Counted from the first letter of the stretch, positions 25,967-35,343 are shown. The stretch is 64,000 bases of DNA from Bacillus sp. 1NLA3E (GCF_000242895.2 NC_021171.1:2948001-3012000), one strand, 5' to 3'. Notes: generated by a model not told the origin, from the letters alone. Translations and numbers: made by a program.

Positions 25967-26227
25967 TTGTCTATAAGTGAAAAAGGTGTAACCAAGGTTG
26001 TGGTTGTAGGTATGATGACTCATATGTGTATTGATGCAACAGTTAGAGCTGCAGTGGATCTAGGCTTTGAAACTACACTAATTGAAGATGCATGTGCGAC
26101 AAAGGATTTGTCTTACCTAGATAAGGTTGTTCCAGCAGAACAGGTTCATTATGGTTTGTCAGCGCACTTCAAAGTATGTATGCAAATGTAATTTCAATCG
26201 AGGATTTCCTCCACCAGAAATAACACA
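25967..26227 (+). pseudogene. Isochorismatase/nicotinamidase-family fragment
   Basis: The C-terminal third of a cysteine hydrolase: GVTKVVVVGMMTHMCIDATV holds the nucleophilic Cys, then RAAVDLGFETTLIEDACATK and VVPAEQVHYGLSA. A frameshift near 26163 moves the expected end (LQSMYANVISIEDFLHQ) into another frame. The N-terminal Asp and Lys of the triad are missing, so the gene is dead. Confidence 0.85.
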
Positions 26228-26336
26228 AAGATGATGATTTATTAAATAATAAGGGAGTTTGTTTAAAAACAAGTGCCCTTATTGATGATGTAAATCTTTT
26301 AATCAAACCTATAACCGTATAACTGTCCCCGTCCCA

Positions 26337-27299
26337 TCAACATTCTTTTCCAAAGTTATCAAGCAATGCACGCACTTCATCTGTTGATTTCGTGTTCATC
26401 AATTGATTTCTTAATTCACCAGCTCCACGGAATCCTTTGACATAAATTTTGAAAAAGCGATGAAGCCCTGTGATTGAACGTGGCAGTGCTTCCGCATTAT
26501 GATCTTGAAGATCAAGCTGCAGTCTTAAAAGATCAAGGTATTCTTTACTGCTATGCTCTTTTGGCTCTATTTCAAAAGCATAAGGATTTTTAAAAATACC
26601 TCGCCCGATCATAACGCCATCAATACCATATTGTTCAGCAAGCTGAAGCCCAGTTTGACGGTCAGGAATGTCTCCATTGATTGTTAGCAGCGTATTTGGT
26701 GCGATACGGTCACGTAATTTTTTGATTTCCGGAATTAGCTCCCAATGCGCATCTACTTGGCTCATTTCCTTTCTTGTACGTAAATGAATAGAAAGGTTAG
26801 CAATATCCTGTTTAAAAATATGCGTTAGCCACTCCTCCCACTCCTGAACCTCCTTATAGCCAAGTCGTGTTTTCACGCTGACAGGCAGTCCGCCCGCTTT
26901 TGCTGCTTGAATAAGTTCTGCTGCAACGTCTGGACGCAGAATAAGGCCACTACCTTTCCCTCTCGATGACACATTCGGTACAGGGCAGCCCATATTAATA
27001 TCGATGCCTTTAAATCCTAGTTCTGCCATGCCAATACTCATTTTACGGAAATATTCAGGATTATCCCCCCAAATATGTGCCACCATTGGCTGTTCATCTT
27101 CTGTAAAAAGCAAACGGCCACGCACACTTTGCATGCCCTCTGGATGACAATAGCTATCCGAGTTTGTAAACTCTGTGAAAAATACATCCGGGCGACCGGC
27201 TTCACTTACTACGTGACGAAAAACAACATCTGTCACATCTTCCATTGGTGCAAGTACAAAAAATGGTCGTGGTAAATCACGCCAAAAATTATCTATCAT
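26337..27299 (-). CDS. dus: tRNA-dihydrouridine synthase
   Basis: About 320 aa. An FMN-dependent TIM barrel: [20 protein letters not shown] at the N-terminus, the catalytic cysteine in [39 protein letters not shown], the [14 protein letters not shown] helix-strand, then [17 protein letters not shown] and [16 protein letters not shown]. These are the hallmarks of Dus enzymes, which reduce uridine in tRNA D-loops with NADPH. The ATG at 27299 is preferred over the GTG at 27320. Single gene. Confidence 0.92.
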   Translation of the reverse strand: MIDNFWRDLPRPFFVLAPMEDVTDVVFRHVVSEAGRPDVFFTEFTNSDSYCHPEGMQSVRGRLLFTEDEQPMVAHIWGDNPEYFRKMSIGMAELGFKGIDINMGCPVPNVSSRGKGSGLILRPDVAAELIQAAKAGGLPVSVKTRLGYKEVQEWEEWLTHIFKQDIANLSIHLRTRKEMSQVDAHWELIPEIKKLRDRIAPNTLLTINGDIPDRQTGLQLAEQYGIDGVMIGRGIFKNPYAFEIEPKEHSSKEYLDLLRLQLDLQDHNAEALPRSITGLHRFFKIYVKGFRGAGELRNQLMNTKSTDEVRALLDNFGKEC

Positions 27300-27555
27300 T
27301 TCAAACTCAAATCCTCTCACTATGGATACAACTTCAAACTCTCGGTCAAAAAATATAAGGCTAAATGTTCCACTTCTTTTACACTTATATCACGCCTAAT
27401 AACTAATTATCAAACACAAGTATATTTGAACATTGATAATTTGTGAAAAACTATTGTGAAAATCGACAATGTTTATTTTAACGGAAAATCAGTCCTGAAT
27501 AGTATTTTTATAAAAAAAAAGCAGATGGTATAGATTTTTTCTAAAGTCTAAACGG

Positions 27556-27600
27556 ATGAGTTACTAAAACTTCTGGAGAAAGTTTTAGTAACTCATTCTT
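27556..27600. terminator. Strong terminator
   Basis: ATGAGTTACTAAAACT pairs with AGTTTTAGTAACTCAT. It overlaps the stop of the small ORF at 27593. Confidence 0.85.
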
Positions 27601-27784
27601 TAGGGAAAGATATTACATCATTTCTTCCACTTTTCACTAACATAGGACAGACAGTATATAAAATAATAACAATGATTAATATCCTCCCCAATGAAGCGTT
27701 ATTCTTTGGTACTTCAGTTTGCTGCTTTTCATTTATTTTAATTACAACCTTATTTTCTTTAAAACTACCAATTAAAGGTATCAT
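27593..27784 (-). CDS. Small single-TM protein (63 aa), tentative
   Basis: A short frame that begins MIPLIGSFKENKVVIKINEK and has one hydrophobic helix (LGRILIIVIILYTVCPMLV). Support is that a strong terminator starts exactly at its stop. Against it, no ribosome-binding site precedes the ATG. Function unknown. Confidence 0.35.
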   Translation of the reverse strand: MIPLIGSFKENKVVIKINEKQQTEVPKNNASLGRILIIVIILYTVCPMLVKSGRNDVISFPKE

Positions 27785-27825
27785 ATTATGAAAAATCTTA
27801 GAGTAAATGATTGCTTTTTATTTTT

Positions 27826-28328
27826 TAAATGTTTTATTAAAATCACAATAAATAAGCCCTACCGGGTCAAAGCCGCTCCCACTGTCAAAACGCTGTCGTT
27901 TAGTAGGCCCCATAGTGTAAAAATAACCGTGAGAATGCCCTTAAGTCACGCAAAATAAGAGGTCAAGTGAGTTGTACCGATGCAGAAAATCAACGTAGTA
28001 ATCATTAGACAGGGTCTTTACTGCTGTTTTCAGACCGGATTTTGAGACTTAGATGAGCGGGAACAGCTTCTTGCAGAAACGGTTCGGATGGAGTTTCGAT
28101 TGGTCACGACCAATGGCGCTTGTCTTGATGTATTTGGGCGAAACTGCATACGCTGATTAGCTAATGACAAGTTGAAGAAATTCAGGTGTGAAACAGCAAC
28201 AGCATCGGGTTCCCAGCTTTGCACTAAAGTGTTACATTCCTTGATATATACTATCTCCTCTGTCCTTGAATCATATTTGATCCTTGAGACATAGGTGGGT
28301 ATTTTTCATAGTCATAACCCCCTATAAC
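27826..28328 (+). repeat. About 500-bp two-copy element, copy 1 (decayed)
   Basis: Matches 56651-57185 throughout, including CAAAACGCTGTCGT, TGCCCTTAAGTCACGC, AATAAGAGGTCA, GGAGTTTCGATTGG, ATCGGGTTCCCAGCTTT, CCTCTGTCCTTGAATC and GGTGGGTATTTTTCATAGTC. The 71-aa frame seen in copy 2 is broken here by indels and a stop; EFRLVTTNGACLDVFGRN can still be read at 28093-28147. The element is richer in G+C than its surroundings. Confidence 0.7.
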
Positions 28329-28504
28329 TAAAAAGTGCACATCCCCAATAATCATCATTCTACAAATGTATTGATAATGAAAAAGACACCCGATATGAGT
28401 ATCTAAATCAAAAACATATAATGATATCTACATATTAGAAGCCTGTAACTTTGCTTGCTCATTAATCAAACATATTCTTTTATTCCCTAGTTATACACAA
28501 AAAA

Positions 28505-28551
28505 AATGAGCTTAGTACTTATTCCATTAAAGCGCCCGTTCGTGGAAGGTT
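28505..28551 (+). repeat. Hairpin repeat, weak stem
   Basis: GAGCTTAGTACTTATTCC, then TAAAGCGCCCGTTCGTGGAA. It lies just past the HXXEE gene's stop, with the second tail module (ACCCTTTAGTTCAACAAC) at about 28579. Confidence 0.65.
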
Positions 28552-28583
28552 GTTACTAAAACCTAATTCAAGATAAGCACCCT

Positions 28584-29114
28584 TTAGTTCAACAACAATG
28601 ATAATGTTAATTTTGATATAAAATGTGCCACCAGTGCAAGAGGTGCTTGTAAAACAAAACCTAGTATTAAATAGCTTAGAATCCTTTTTATTGTTAATAC
28701 CCTTTCAGTAATAAGAAACTTAGCTGTTAAAAATGAATAGGGAAGTAGAATGAAGATTGATGTAATTATCCCTGGAACATAGTCTTTGAAGAAAATGAAT
28801 TGTAACAAATGGCCAATGCCGTTTGCCAAGAGTATTCCAGGGACTAAAAATGAAAGGTAAGTAGTTGGATTCATACCAATAAACTTCTTATCTAAAAAGG
28901 CTTTATAACAACCTATTGAAGCTAAAATCCATAATAGGGTAAAAGCAAATGAAAACTCCAATGTTGTTACACGAAACGGTATAATGTTTGAATTTTCTAC
29001 GAGGAATTTCTCTACTGTTAGAATCTCTTCAAGATCATGAATTAAATATAGGGGTGGAAAAAGGAATAATAGCTTATTAAACTTTGATAAATGATATTTT
29101 TTAACTTTATCCAT
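28584..29114 (-). CDS. HXXEE-domain membrane protein
   Basis: About 176 aa with five or so helices. The first helix carries LYLIHDLEEILTVEKFL, the HxxEE motif of the family; NGIGHLLQFIFF holds a second conserved histidine in the membrane. The spacing of acidic and histidine residues suggests a metal site in the bilayer, but no activity is known for the family. The ATG at 29114 follows GGGGGGATAGG. Single gene between repeats. Confidence 0.75.
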   Translation of the reverse strand: MDKVKKYHLSKFNKLLFLFPPLYLIHDLEEILTVEKFLVENSNIIPFRVTTLEFSFAFTLLWILASIGCYKAFLDKKFIGMNPTTYLSFLVPGILLANGIGHLLQFIFFKDYVPGIITSIFILLPYSFLTAKFLITERVLTIKRILSYLILGFVLQAPLALVAHFISKLTLSLLLN

Positions 29115-29199
29115 CCTATCCCCCCCCATAAATATATAGTATATATTCGATGACACTAAAGAAACTCCTTTTATGATTACTTCTTTCTTCCACTATACT

Positions 29200-29351
29200 G
29201 CACAGTTACTTTAAGTACAGAATTTCACAATCCCTTCTAAACTTTAATATTAGGATCCATTTTTCTTTAAAGGTGTTGTTCCGTTAAATGGCCCTAACAA
29301 AAAGAAAGAGTACAATTCTTGCTGCAGAATTGCACCCGTTTGCTGAAGAAC
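29200..29351 (+). repeat. Hairpin repeat, long form
   Basis: ACTGCACAGTTACTTTAAGT, TTCACAATCCCTTCTAAAC, TAAAGGTGTTGTTCCGTT, GAGTACAATTCTTG/CAGAATTGCAC stem, CCCGTTTGCTGAAGAACG tail. Confidence 0.85.
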
Positions 29352-29466
29352 GAATATAAAACCTTGGTACCAAATGGCCTTGTCATTTATTTATGATACG
29401 GTTCACCGCACCTATTAAAGTAGTGATTTTTTAAAACTGTCAGCCTTTTAATTTTACACCTCTACT

Positions 29467-29964
29467 TTAAATCGACGCTGCTGAGGAAGCAGCTCCTTGA
29501 TCAGCCTTCACACAATCGATGGCAACAACGAGTGCAATCATAATGGTTTCCATCTCTTCATCTATTATTTGAACCTTGTAGCTATCGCCCCAAGTGAACC
29601 ACTCCTTGCCCACTTTACCTACGATTTTGCCATGCTCTAAAACTTGAAAATCCATATCCCACCAATTACCATTTACTTCAATGCCTGCCGCATCAATTGT
29701 ATATCGTGCTTTTAAGAAGGAAAATTCCTTCTTAATTGTTAATACCTCTCGACCATTCACCTCAACCAAAAACTTTGGTAAAAAGCTGAACACCTTTTTC
29801 GTAATGAGTGCTACTTCATCTCTTGCTGTATTCATAATAGAGAAAGTCTTTGGAACTTGCATAAAACTTCCCTCCACGTAATATATATCCTTCTCCTGCT
29901 GATCCTTTACTGTAAATTTCCCGCTAAGACTGAATACCTTCTGCTTTATATAAAGCTGCCTCAT
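29467..29964 (-). CDS. LURP-one-related family protein
   Basis: 165 aa. A tubby-like beta barrel of the LURP-one/YxjI type, starting MRQLYIKQKVFSLSGKFTVK, with IYYVEGSFMQVPKTFSI, LITKKVFSFLPKFLVEVNG, VLTIKKEFSFLKARYTI and WWDMDFQVLEHGKIVGKV. The family probably binds lipid or phosphoinositide-like ligands; no enzymatic role is shown. ATG at 29964 follows TTGGGAGGCATAAGT; the frame beyond is open but has no such site. Flanked by hairpin repeats. Confidence 0.85.
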   Translation of the reverse strand: MRQLYIKQKVFSLSGKFTVKDQQEKDIYYVEGSFMQVPKTFSIMNTARDEVALITKKVFSFLPKFLVEVNGREVLTIKKEFSFLKARYTIDAAGIEVNGNWWDMDFQVLEHGKIVGKVGKEWFTWGDSYKVQIIDEEMETIMIALVVAIDCVKADQGAASSAASI

Positions 29965-30147
29965 ACTTATGCCTCCCAACACTAAGTCTTTTACATTACT
30001 TACGTTTGAAATGGGTATTGGTTCCAAAATTATGCACAAAATCCCAAATAATAGTTCCACTCAAAAGCGCCTTTTTTCGGTTCACCACTATTTATCCTTA
30101 ACTAATTTACCTTGTGTAAAGTCAGCCATTCTTCCTTCGCAATCTGT

Positions 30148-30210
30148 CCCTAAAATGAAATTAAGCGCTAATCCTTTCTTGCAGGATAGCGCCCGATTGT
30201 TGAAGATCCA
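30148..30210 (+). repeat. Hairpin repeat
   Basis: CCCTAAAATGAAATTAAG, stem GCGCTAATCC/GGATAGCGC, tail CCCGATTGTTGAAGATCC. Left boundary of duplicated unit B. Confidence 0.88.
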
Positions 30211-30590
30211 AGTATTTGAAACTATTTTTCTGTTCCTATCTTTCCAAATCCCTCACCAAATTTAAGGGAATGTAGTTGTCCGTTTGAAGCCCAGTTTTCC
30301 CTATCGTATTCATCAAAAATTACTGTAACCCATTCCTTATTTACATTTAATGATTTAACTGCTTCATTTGTAATTGCTTCAACAAATTGTTGTTTTTGTT
30401 TAATGGTTCTTCCTTTAGCCAATTTCACCGTGATAACAGGCATTTACATCACTCCCTACAATGTCAATTCTTCAAGCTAATTCATTCTTTAAAGCCCTAA
30501 ATATTTCCTCTTTACCTAACCAGTTGTTTATAAAAAACTTATCCGGAATCCAATCAGAAAAAAAGGCCCTTCTTTTCAAGAGTCGCACCC
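30189..30590 (+). repeat. 402-bp duplicated unit, copy B (tautomerase cassette)
   Basis: Copy of 16680-17081 with an intact tautomerase gene. In both copies the stretch upstream of the gene also reads FSDWIPDKFFINNWLGKEEI then FRALKNELA and a stop, the end of some earlier gene. So the unit carries a gene fragment plus one gene between two repeat junctions. Confidence 0.9.
30222..30443 (-). CDS. 4-oxalocrotonate tautomerase-like protein
   Basis: 73 aa. It starts MPVITVKLAKGRTIKQKQ, placing Pro1 where the tautomerase superfamily uses it as catalytic base. The rest (FVEAITNEAVKSLNVNKEWV, TVIFDEYDRENWASNG) follows the beta-alpha-beta fold of 4-OT subunits, a little longer than the usual 62 aa. 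It probably isomerises a keto-enol substrate in aromatic breakdown or acts on small unsaturated acids. ATG preceded by GTAGGGAGTGATGTAA. A second copy at 16713 has lost its start. Confidence 0.85.
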   Translation of the reverse strand: MPVITVKLAKGRTIKQKQQFVEAITNEAVKSLNVNKEWVTVIFDEYDRENWASNGQLHSLKFGEGFGKIGTEK

Positions 30591-30605
30591 GTTCATGGAA
30601 TATTG
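30560..30605 (+). repeat. Hairpin repeat
   Basis: AAAAGGCCCTTCTTTTCAAG, AGTCGCACCCGTTCATGGAA. Right boundary of duplicated unit B. Confidence 0.8.
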
Positions 30606-30724
30606 AATAACACGGTAAACCCGCAAAAGTTCCAAAGTTATTGTGCTAAAGACCTCGTTACTTTAAGTACGTTTTTTCACAAACTTGACCCGCACTTTCA
30701 TTGATTACAGGGATGCTACCCCGT

Positions 30725-30775
30725 TTGTAAAAAAGCGACTGCTCTTATTTTCAATCGACCTCGTTAGCTCTATTT
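30725..30775 (+). repeat. Degenerate hairpin repeat
   Basis: AAAAAGCGACTGCTC, then TCGACCTCGTTAGCTC: a decayed copy before the 43-aa gene's stop. Confidence 0.4.
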
Positions 30776-30787
30776 TGACTAATCACT

Positions 30788-30919
30788 TCACCAAATGTGC
30801 CCTATTAAGCGAATTATCATTCTTGGTATAAACATTAAGATGTTCCAAACCACTTCAAATATAAACTCAATTAGGGTATCTTTAAAAAAGCCGTCTCTAT
30901 TTCTTTTTTTATTTTTCAT
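30788..30919 (-). CDS. Small basic amphipathic protein (43 aa)
   Basis: ATG after GGGAGTTATAAG encodes a 43-residue protein. The N-terminus is very basic (MKNKKRNRDGFFK), followed by one long hydrophobic/amphipathic helix (IEFIFEVVWNILMFIPRMII) ending RLIGHIW. It may sit on the inner face of the membrane. No relatives recalled; function unknown. Too short for most gene finders. Confidence 0.5.
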   Translation of the reverse strand: MKNKKRNRDGFFKDTLIEFIFEVVWNILMFIPRMIIRLIGHIW

Positions 30920-30948
30920 CTTATAACTCCCAATTAATCAATCTTTGT

Positions 30949-31938
30949 TTAACTGGCTACGGATATGACTTGTCTACCGTCCCATTTCGCCTTATATTCA
31001 ATCATACTTTTGGTTGCGACCAAGATACCTCACTAATGGCTTTGGCAAGATGATGATTCTTTAACATGTTTGATACGGACAAATCTTCCATCCCAATAAT
31101 GTCGTGGTTTTTGACAATTTGGGTGGAGATTTGTCTAAATGGTCTTTTCTTGCGTTCGTTATTCTCTCATGAATACGCGCGACTTTTTTTTGGCCTTGTA
31201 CTAGTACGCACCGCCTATCGTTCGTCTGCTCATAGTTTGTTGTGCTTTGACTAACTTTTCTTTAAGTGTACGGAAAAACTTTGGATTGGAATAGATCGTT
31301 CCATCTGAAAGAATGGCAAAGTTTTTAATGCCCAGATCCACTCCAACAACAGAGTTTGATTTAGATAATTCTGCTACTTCTATTTCCGTTCCGAGAGAAA
31401 CAAAGTATTTACCAGAAGGATTTCGTCTAATGGTTGCATTCAAAATTCTTCCTTCTACTTCACGACTTTTCGCAAAACGGACATGACCTAGCTTTGGTAA
31501 TTTTATATAGTTGTTCATGACAGCTATATTCCCATTCGTCTGTTTAGTGGTATAGGATTGAACTCTATTCTTTTTTGATTTAAAACGTGGTTGTTTATTC
31601 TGCTTTTTGTAATATCGACCACAGGAATCCGCTAAGTTCTCAACCGATTTTTGCAAAGCAATACTGTCGACTTCCTGCAAAAAAGAATAATGCTTCTTAA
31701 GTTCAGGCAGTGATTTTACTGTTTCATATTTGTTTAGGAATTGGCCCCTCCAGTTATTCATCGGAAGTTGACCGTTTTGAACCAGTTCTTCGACAATATA
31801 CCAATAAGCATCTTTTTCTTTTTGTTTGCCTAGAAAAAAATTGAAGACAAATCTTGAACATCCGACGGTTTTATTAATTAATTCAATCTGTTTTTTATTT
31901 GGATAAAGACGAAATTTATAGGCTTTGTTGACCAGCAT
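30949..31938 (-). pseudogene. tnpB: IS200/IS605-type TnpB, truncated and frameshifted
   Basis: The intact first 245 codons start MLVNKAYKFRLYPNKKQIEL and include the RuvC-I segment VVGVDLGIKNFAILSDG. The frame stops after MSRRTIGGAY. Further coding is scattered in other frames: KVARIHERITNARKDHLDK (31140-31195) and the RuvC-II region DIIGMEDLSVSNMLKNH. The zinc ribbon and RuvC-III are gone, ending at GRQVISVAS. TnpB is an RNA-guided nuclease, and this copy is dead. No tnpA is nearby. ATG at 31938 follows GAGGTGAGATTC. Confidence 0.85.
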
Positions 31939-32110
31939 GAATCTCACCTCAATAAACAGGAACGTTAGTTCTTATTATGCCATGGTGAGGAACGTTTTGG
32001 CTAACGCCAACCGACATTCATCTCCCACCTACTCATTGGGCTCCACCTTCACATTCCTTGAGGTGGAAGTCTTCTGTCGGAGAACGATAAAATGGTTACA
32101 AAGTAGCACC
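31939..32110 (-). mobile_element. Noncoding end of the IS605-like element
   Basis: Upstream of the TnpB relic. It contains GAGGTGGAAGTCTTCTGTCGG and a GTTAGTTCTT...GGAACGTTTTGGCTAAC stretch able to fold, as in ends of this element class. The cleavage tetranucleotide was not identified. Confidence 0.4.
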
Positions 32111-32122
32111 ATTTTCAAATAA

Positions 32123-33106
32123 TTATCTATTGATCCGTTCTTTGATAATATTACCTATACGGTACAATCCTTTTTCCGCAGTTTGAATCATCTCGTCAAA
32201 TAACTCCTGTACTGTCGGTATAGTTTCGATAAGACCAATTACCTGTCCAGCCCATCCAAAACCTTCTCCTTCATTACCATCATAGATATATTTGAGATTT
32301 GCTTTACCGCTAATCACATCTATTAGGTCTTCGTAGGTTGCTCCTTCCTGTTCACGTTCGATAATATTCAATGCAAAGCCATTTTTAAGAACACGCCCCG
32401 GTGTACCTAATGTTCTCTTAATAACTACTGTATCCGTCTCTTTTGCATTTACGATTGCCTGCTTATATTTCTCGTTTGCGTGAACACACTCTTGGGTCGC
32501 AATAAAGCGAGTACCCATTTCAATTCCTTCTGCCCCAAGTGCAAAAGCTGCCAACAAACCTCGTCCATCTCCAATCCCACCACTTGCTAATACTGGAATC
32601 GATACGGAATCGACCACACTAGGAGTAAGAACCATTGTGCCAATATCTTCTCGTCCTAAATGCCCTCCGCCTTCTTGTCCAACCACCATTACAGCATCTG
32701 CACCTAGCTGTTCCGCTTTCTGTGCCTGTCTAACACCCGCTACGAGGACAAGCGTACGAATATTTTCTCCTTTAATTCGTTCAAATACAGGTTGTGGGTT
32801 CGCTCCGGTTAAAGAGATAGCGGGTACCTTTTCCTCAATTGCAACTTCAAGCAATTTCTGAAATTTTCCACCGTTATCGTGCTTTGCAATCGCAAAGTTT
32901 ACTCCAAATGGATTATTGGTGAGAGTACGTACTTTACGAATTTCCTCCCGTAGTTTTTCTGGTGTACCTAGCGTTGCCGCAGTAATTTGTCCGAGTCCTC
33001 CTGCATTTGAGACCGCGGCCGCCAGTTCAGCATAAGCAAGGTAAGCAAGTCCTCCTTGTATAATTGGATATTTAATTCCAAAAATCTCCGTTACTCGTGT
33101 TTTCAT
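32123..33106 (-). CDS. Nitronate monooxygenase (2-nitropropane dioxygenase family)
   Basis: 327 aa, FMN-binding TIM barrel. Conserved pieces: IKYPIIQGGLAYLAYAELAA, VSNAGGLGQITAATL, NNPFGVNFAI, DAVMVVGQEGGGHLGREDIG (phosphate binding), VLASGGIGDGRGLLAAFALG and AEGIEMGTRFIATQE. Members oxidise nitronates, and some relatives are FabK-type enoyl reductases; the HLGR motif and lack of FabK context favour nitronate oxidation. ATG start with AAAAAGGAGTCGGATAAACT. Single gene between the TnpB relic and a repeat. Confidence 0.87.
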   Translation of the reverse strand: MKTRVTEIFGIKYPIIQGGLAYLAYAELAAAVSNAGGLGQITAATLGTPEKLREEIRKVRTLTNNPFGVNFAIAKHDNGGKFQKLLEVAIEEKVPAISLTGANPQPVFERIKGENIRTLVLVAGVRQAQKAEQLGADAVMVVGQEGGGHLGREDIGTMVLTPSVVDSVSIPVLASGGIGDGRGLLAAFALGAEGIEMGTRFIATQECVHANEKYKQAIVNAKETDTVVIKRTLGTPGRVLKNGFALNIIEREQEGATYEDLIDVISGKANLKYIYDGNEGEGFGWAGQVIGLIETIPTVQELFDEMIQTAEKGLYRIGNIIKERINR

Positions 33107-33237
33107 AGTTTATCCGACTCCTTTTTAGATGGTCTACGTTACAAAATTACATATTCGACCAATATGTGTGAGAAACCTTGTTGTTTGTTTAAACGTTTGA
33201 AATATTATGAATATTTTTGTAGTAATTTTGTTATTAA

Positions 33238-33372
33238 GCTATCCTGCCAGTTACTTTAAGTACAATTCTTCACAATCTCTAACCTATTTCAACTTTGATC
33301 TTAAACAATCTGGCCCAAACATGAAATAGGCGTGATCATCTTTTGATAATCGCGCCCGTTTTGTTAAAGATC
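33238..33372 (+). repeat. Hairpin repeat, long form
   Basis: GCTATCCTGCCAGTTACTTT, AAGTACAATTCTTCACAATC, GGCCCAAACATGAAATAGG, stem GCGTGATCATC/GATAATCGCG, tail CCCGTTTTGTTAAAGATC. Confidence 0.85.
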
Positions 33373-33403
33373 ATTTATTTCTCTTTATTAATTTAAGTCA
33401 CCT

Positions 33404-34126
33404 TTAGTTTAATAAGGTAAATAATTTTTTATCCATAAAAATGACATCTACAATCTTATTAACGTGAATTTCTGTTGTATTTAATTGATGGATATTTAAA
33501 TCATCATTTTTGATTAACATAGGGAGTTCTGTACAACCCAATATGACTCCTTGTATATTATCTCTTTTTATCATTTGAGTGACGATATTTAAAAATTCTT
33601 CTTTTGTTTCAATGTTCACAATACCATTTTCTAATTCTTCAACAATCTTTTTATGTATGAAATCCTGTTCTAACCGGTTCGGCACTATAATATCCTTGTG
33701 ATTAGAAATAAAAGGTTTTTTGAAAAAATCACTTTCCATCGTAAACTTGGTTCCTAAAAGACCAACCTTTTCTAAACCCATTTCTTCAGCCTTTATATAA
33801 GTTTCTTCTACAATACTTATCATAGGTACTTTGACTCTTTGTTGAACTTGTTCAAAAACAATATGTGGCGTATTTGCAGAAATCACCACAAAATCAGACC
33901 CTATATTTTCTAGCCTTTGAACTGCATCAGCCAAGTAGTTTATTAACTTTTCTGTCTGTCCTTTAATAAGCAAATTAAACATCTTATACATATTAATACT
34001 ATTGATAAAGAGTTCTGGTAAGTCTTCTTGACTTCCTATCTTTTCTTGAAACTTTGAAATTATTGATTGGTAATAATCTACTGTTGACTCTGGTCCCATT
34101 CCTCCGACAATTCCAACCTTTTGCAT
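33404..34126 (-). CDS. Aspartate/glutamate racemase-family protein
   Basis: 240 aa. It starts MQKVGIVGGMGPESTVDYYQ, as in YgeA-type aspartate/glutamate racemases. The second catalytic cysteine is present (GVILGCTELPMLI). The first is replaced: the motif is VISANTPHIVFE, with alanine where CNT is expected. Racemases of this fold need two cysteines, one on each face, so this protein may act in one direction, have another activity, or use Thr. ATG start with GAGAGGAGAGATAGT. Flanked by repeats. Confidence 0.82.
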   Translation of the reverse strand: MQKVGIVGGMGPESTVDYYQSIISKFQEKIGSQEDLPELFINSINMYKMFNLLIKGQTEKLINYLADAVQRLENIGSDFVVISANTPHIVFEQVQQRVKVPMISIVEETYIKAEEMGLEKVGLLGTKFTMESDFFKKPFISNHKDIIVPNRLEQDFIHKKIVEELENGIVNIETKEEFLNIVTQMIKRDNIQGVILGCTELPMLIKNDDLNIHQLNTTEIHVNKIVDVIFMDKKLFTLLN

Positions 34127-34192
34127 ACTATCTCTCCTCTCAAGTATTTGTAAATTTTAACCCAGATTAGTTAGACTTATCAGAAATTCCCC

Positions 34193-34302
34193 CGTTCAAC
34201 TATCCTGCCATTAAATTCAAAAAGCCTTATTCAATTTAATGGTCAAAAATAAAAATAGCGCTGATCCTTGTTAGAGGATTGCGCCCTTTTATAGAACAAC
34301 AA
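34193..34302 (+). repeat. Hairpin repeat
   Basis: TTCAACTATCCTGCCATT left end, stem GCGCTGATCC/GGATTGCGC, tail CCCTTTTATAGAACAACA. Confidence 0.85.
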
Positions 34303-34362
34303 GTAGCCTTTATTAATTGGTTTAAGTGTAATATTACTTGTGGAAATAAAAAGCATCCTTAC

Positions 34363-35343
34363 TTATAAGAAATCATTTTTCTGTAAACAATAATTTGTTA
34401 CTCTTCTTAACTCTTTCATACAATCAAATTGCTCTTTTACATTTTGCTGTAAAAACCAATCAAAACTAGCTTGCAAACCTTCCTCTATATTAATACGAGG
34501 TAAAATAAGATTATGTTCTTTTAGTTTATTTATATCCATTAAATAGGTAATATCTCTAAAAGGAAAAAACTGCCGAGGAGTTATATTTAGATTATTCATA
34601 TCCTCCTGACTTACACTTAAAATCGTTGTTTGTTTTGAAACGATTTTTTGAATTATCTCAACAAACTCTATCCACTCAAATTCGCTTGGATGCGTTAAAT
34701 TATATGCCTCACCTACAGTTTTATCGTTTGTTATAGAATCTAGAATAATATCTACAACATCATTAATATGTATGAACTGCGTTTTTTTACCTGTATTCGG
34801 AATTGGTATCGGTTGATTATTTAAAATTCTATGAAAGAAATAAGACTCTCGATAAAGATTGTTTCCTTCTCCATAAATATATGACGGGCGGAAGATGACC
34901 ATTGGAAAACCATTACTTTTACTCAAATTAAAAAGATAATCTTCTGCTTCCTTTTTGTCCAGTCCATACATTCCCCAATTAGGGTTTGTACCTCGTTCAC
35001 TATTTTCATAAAGGTAGTTTTTAGACATAGTATATACAGCGCCCGAACTTAAAAAACAGTAACGCGTTATTCTAGATAACTTGACTGATTTTAATAAAAT
35101 TTCAACATCCTTACGTGAATAAGCTGAAATATCAAAGATATAATCATACTCAATCCCACTTAGGCATTTTTTTATTTCATTTTCATTTTTTCTATCACAA
35201 ATATAATGTTTATTGTAACCCTGGATAAAAACTTTTTTAATTCCTCTAGTTAAAAAATCTACTTGGTACCCCTTTGATATTAAACCTTTTAGAATTGCCA
35301 TTCCTACAAACTCAGTGCCACCCATTACTAATGCTTTTTTCAA
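34363..35343 (-). CDS. NAD-dependent epimerase/dehydratase
   Basis: About 326 aa extended SDR. The cofactor loop is VMGGTEFVGMAILKGLISKG, with FLTRGIKK following. Further marks are SGAVYTMSKNYLYE, the YGLDKKEAEDYLF catalytic Tyr/Lys, IFRPSYIYGEGNNLY and FIHINDVVDIILDSI. Most relatives act on nucleotide sugars, but no sugar genes lie nearby. A TTG at 35343 is taken as the start because GGAGTGACAGGA sits before it; ten more codons upstream lack such a site. Single gene between repeats. Confidence 0.8.
   Translation of the reverse strand: MKKALVMGGTEFVGMAILKGLISKGYQVDFLTRGIKKVFIQGYNKHYICDRKNENEIKKCLSGIEYDYIFDISAYSRKDVEILLKSVKLSRITRYCFLSSGAVYTMSKNYLYENSERGTNPNWGMYGLDKKEAEDYLFNLSKSNGFPMVIFRPSYIYGEGNNLYRESYFFHRILNNQPIPIPNTGKKTQFIHINDVVDIILDSITNDKTVGEAYNLTHPSEFEWIEFVEIIQKIVSKQTTILSVSQEDMNNLNITPRQFFPFRDITYLMDINKLKEHNLILPRINIEEGLQASFDWFLQQNVKEQFDCMKELRRVTNYCLQKNDFL

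Noticed and set aside
28060-28110. Group II intron domain V in the two-copy element (GAGCGGGAAC...CGGTTC)
   Set aside because: The stem does not pair well enough and the AGC triad and bulge are not placed correctly.
30949-31938. Active TnpB with a guide RNA
   Set aside because: The frame is broken and RuvC-III and the zinc ribbon are missing, so no functional RNA-guided system is expected.
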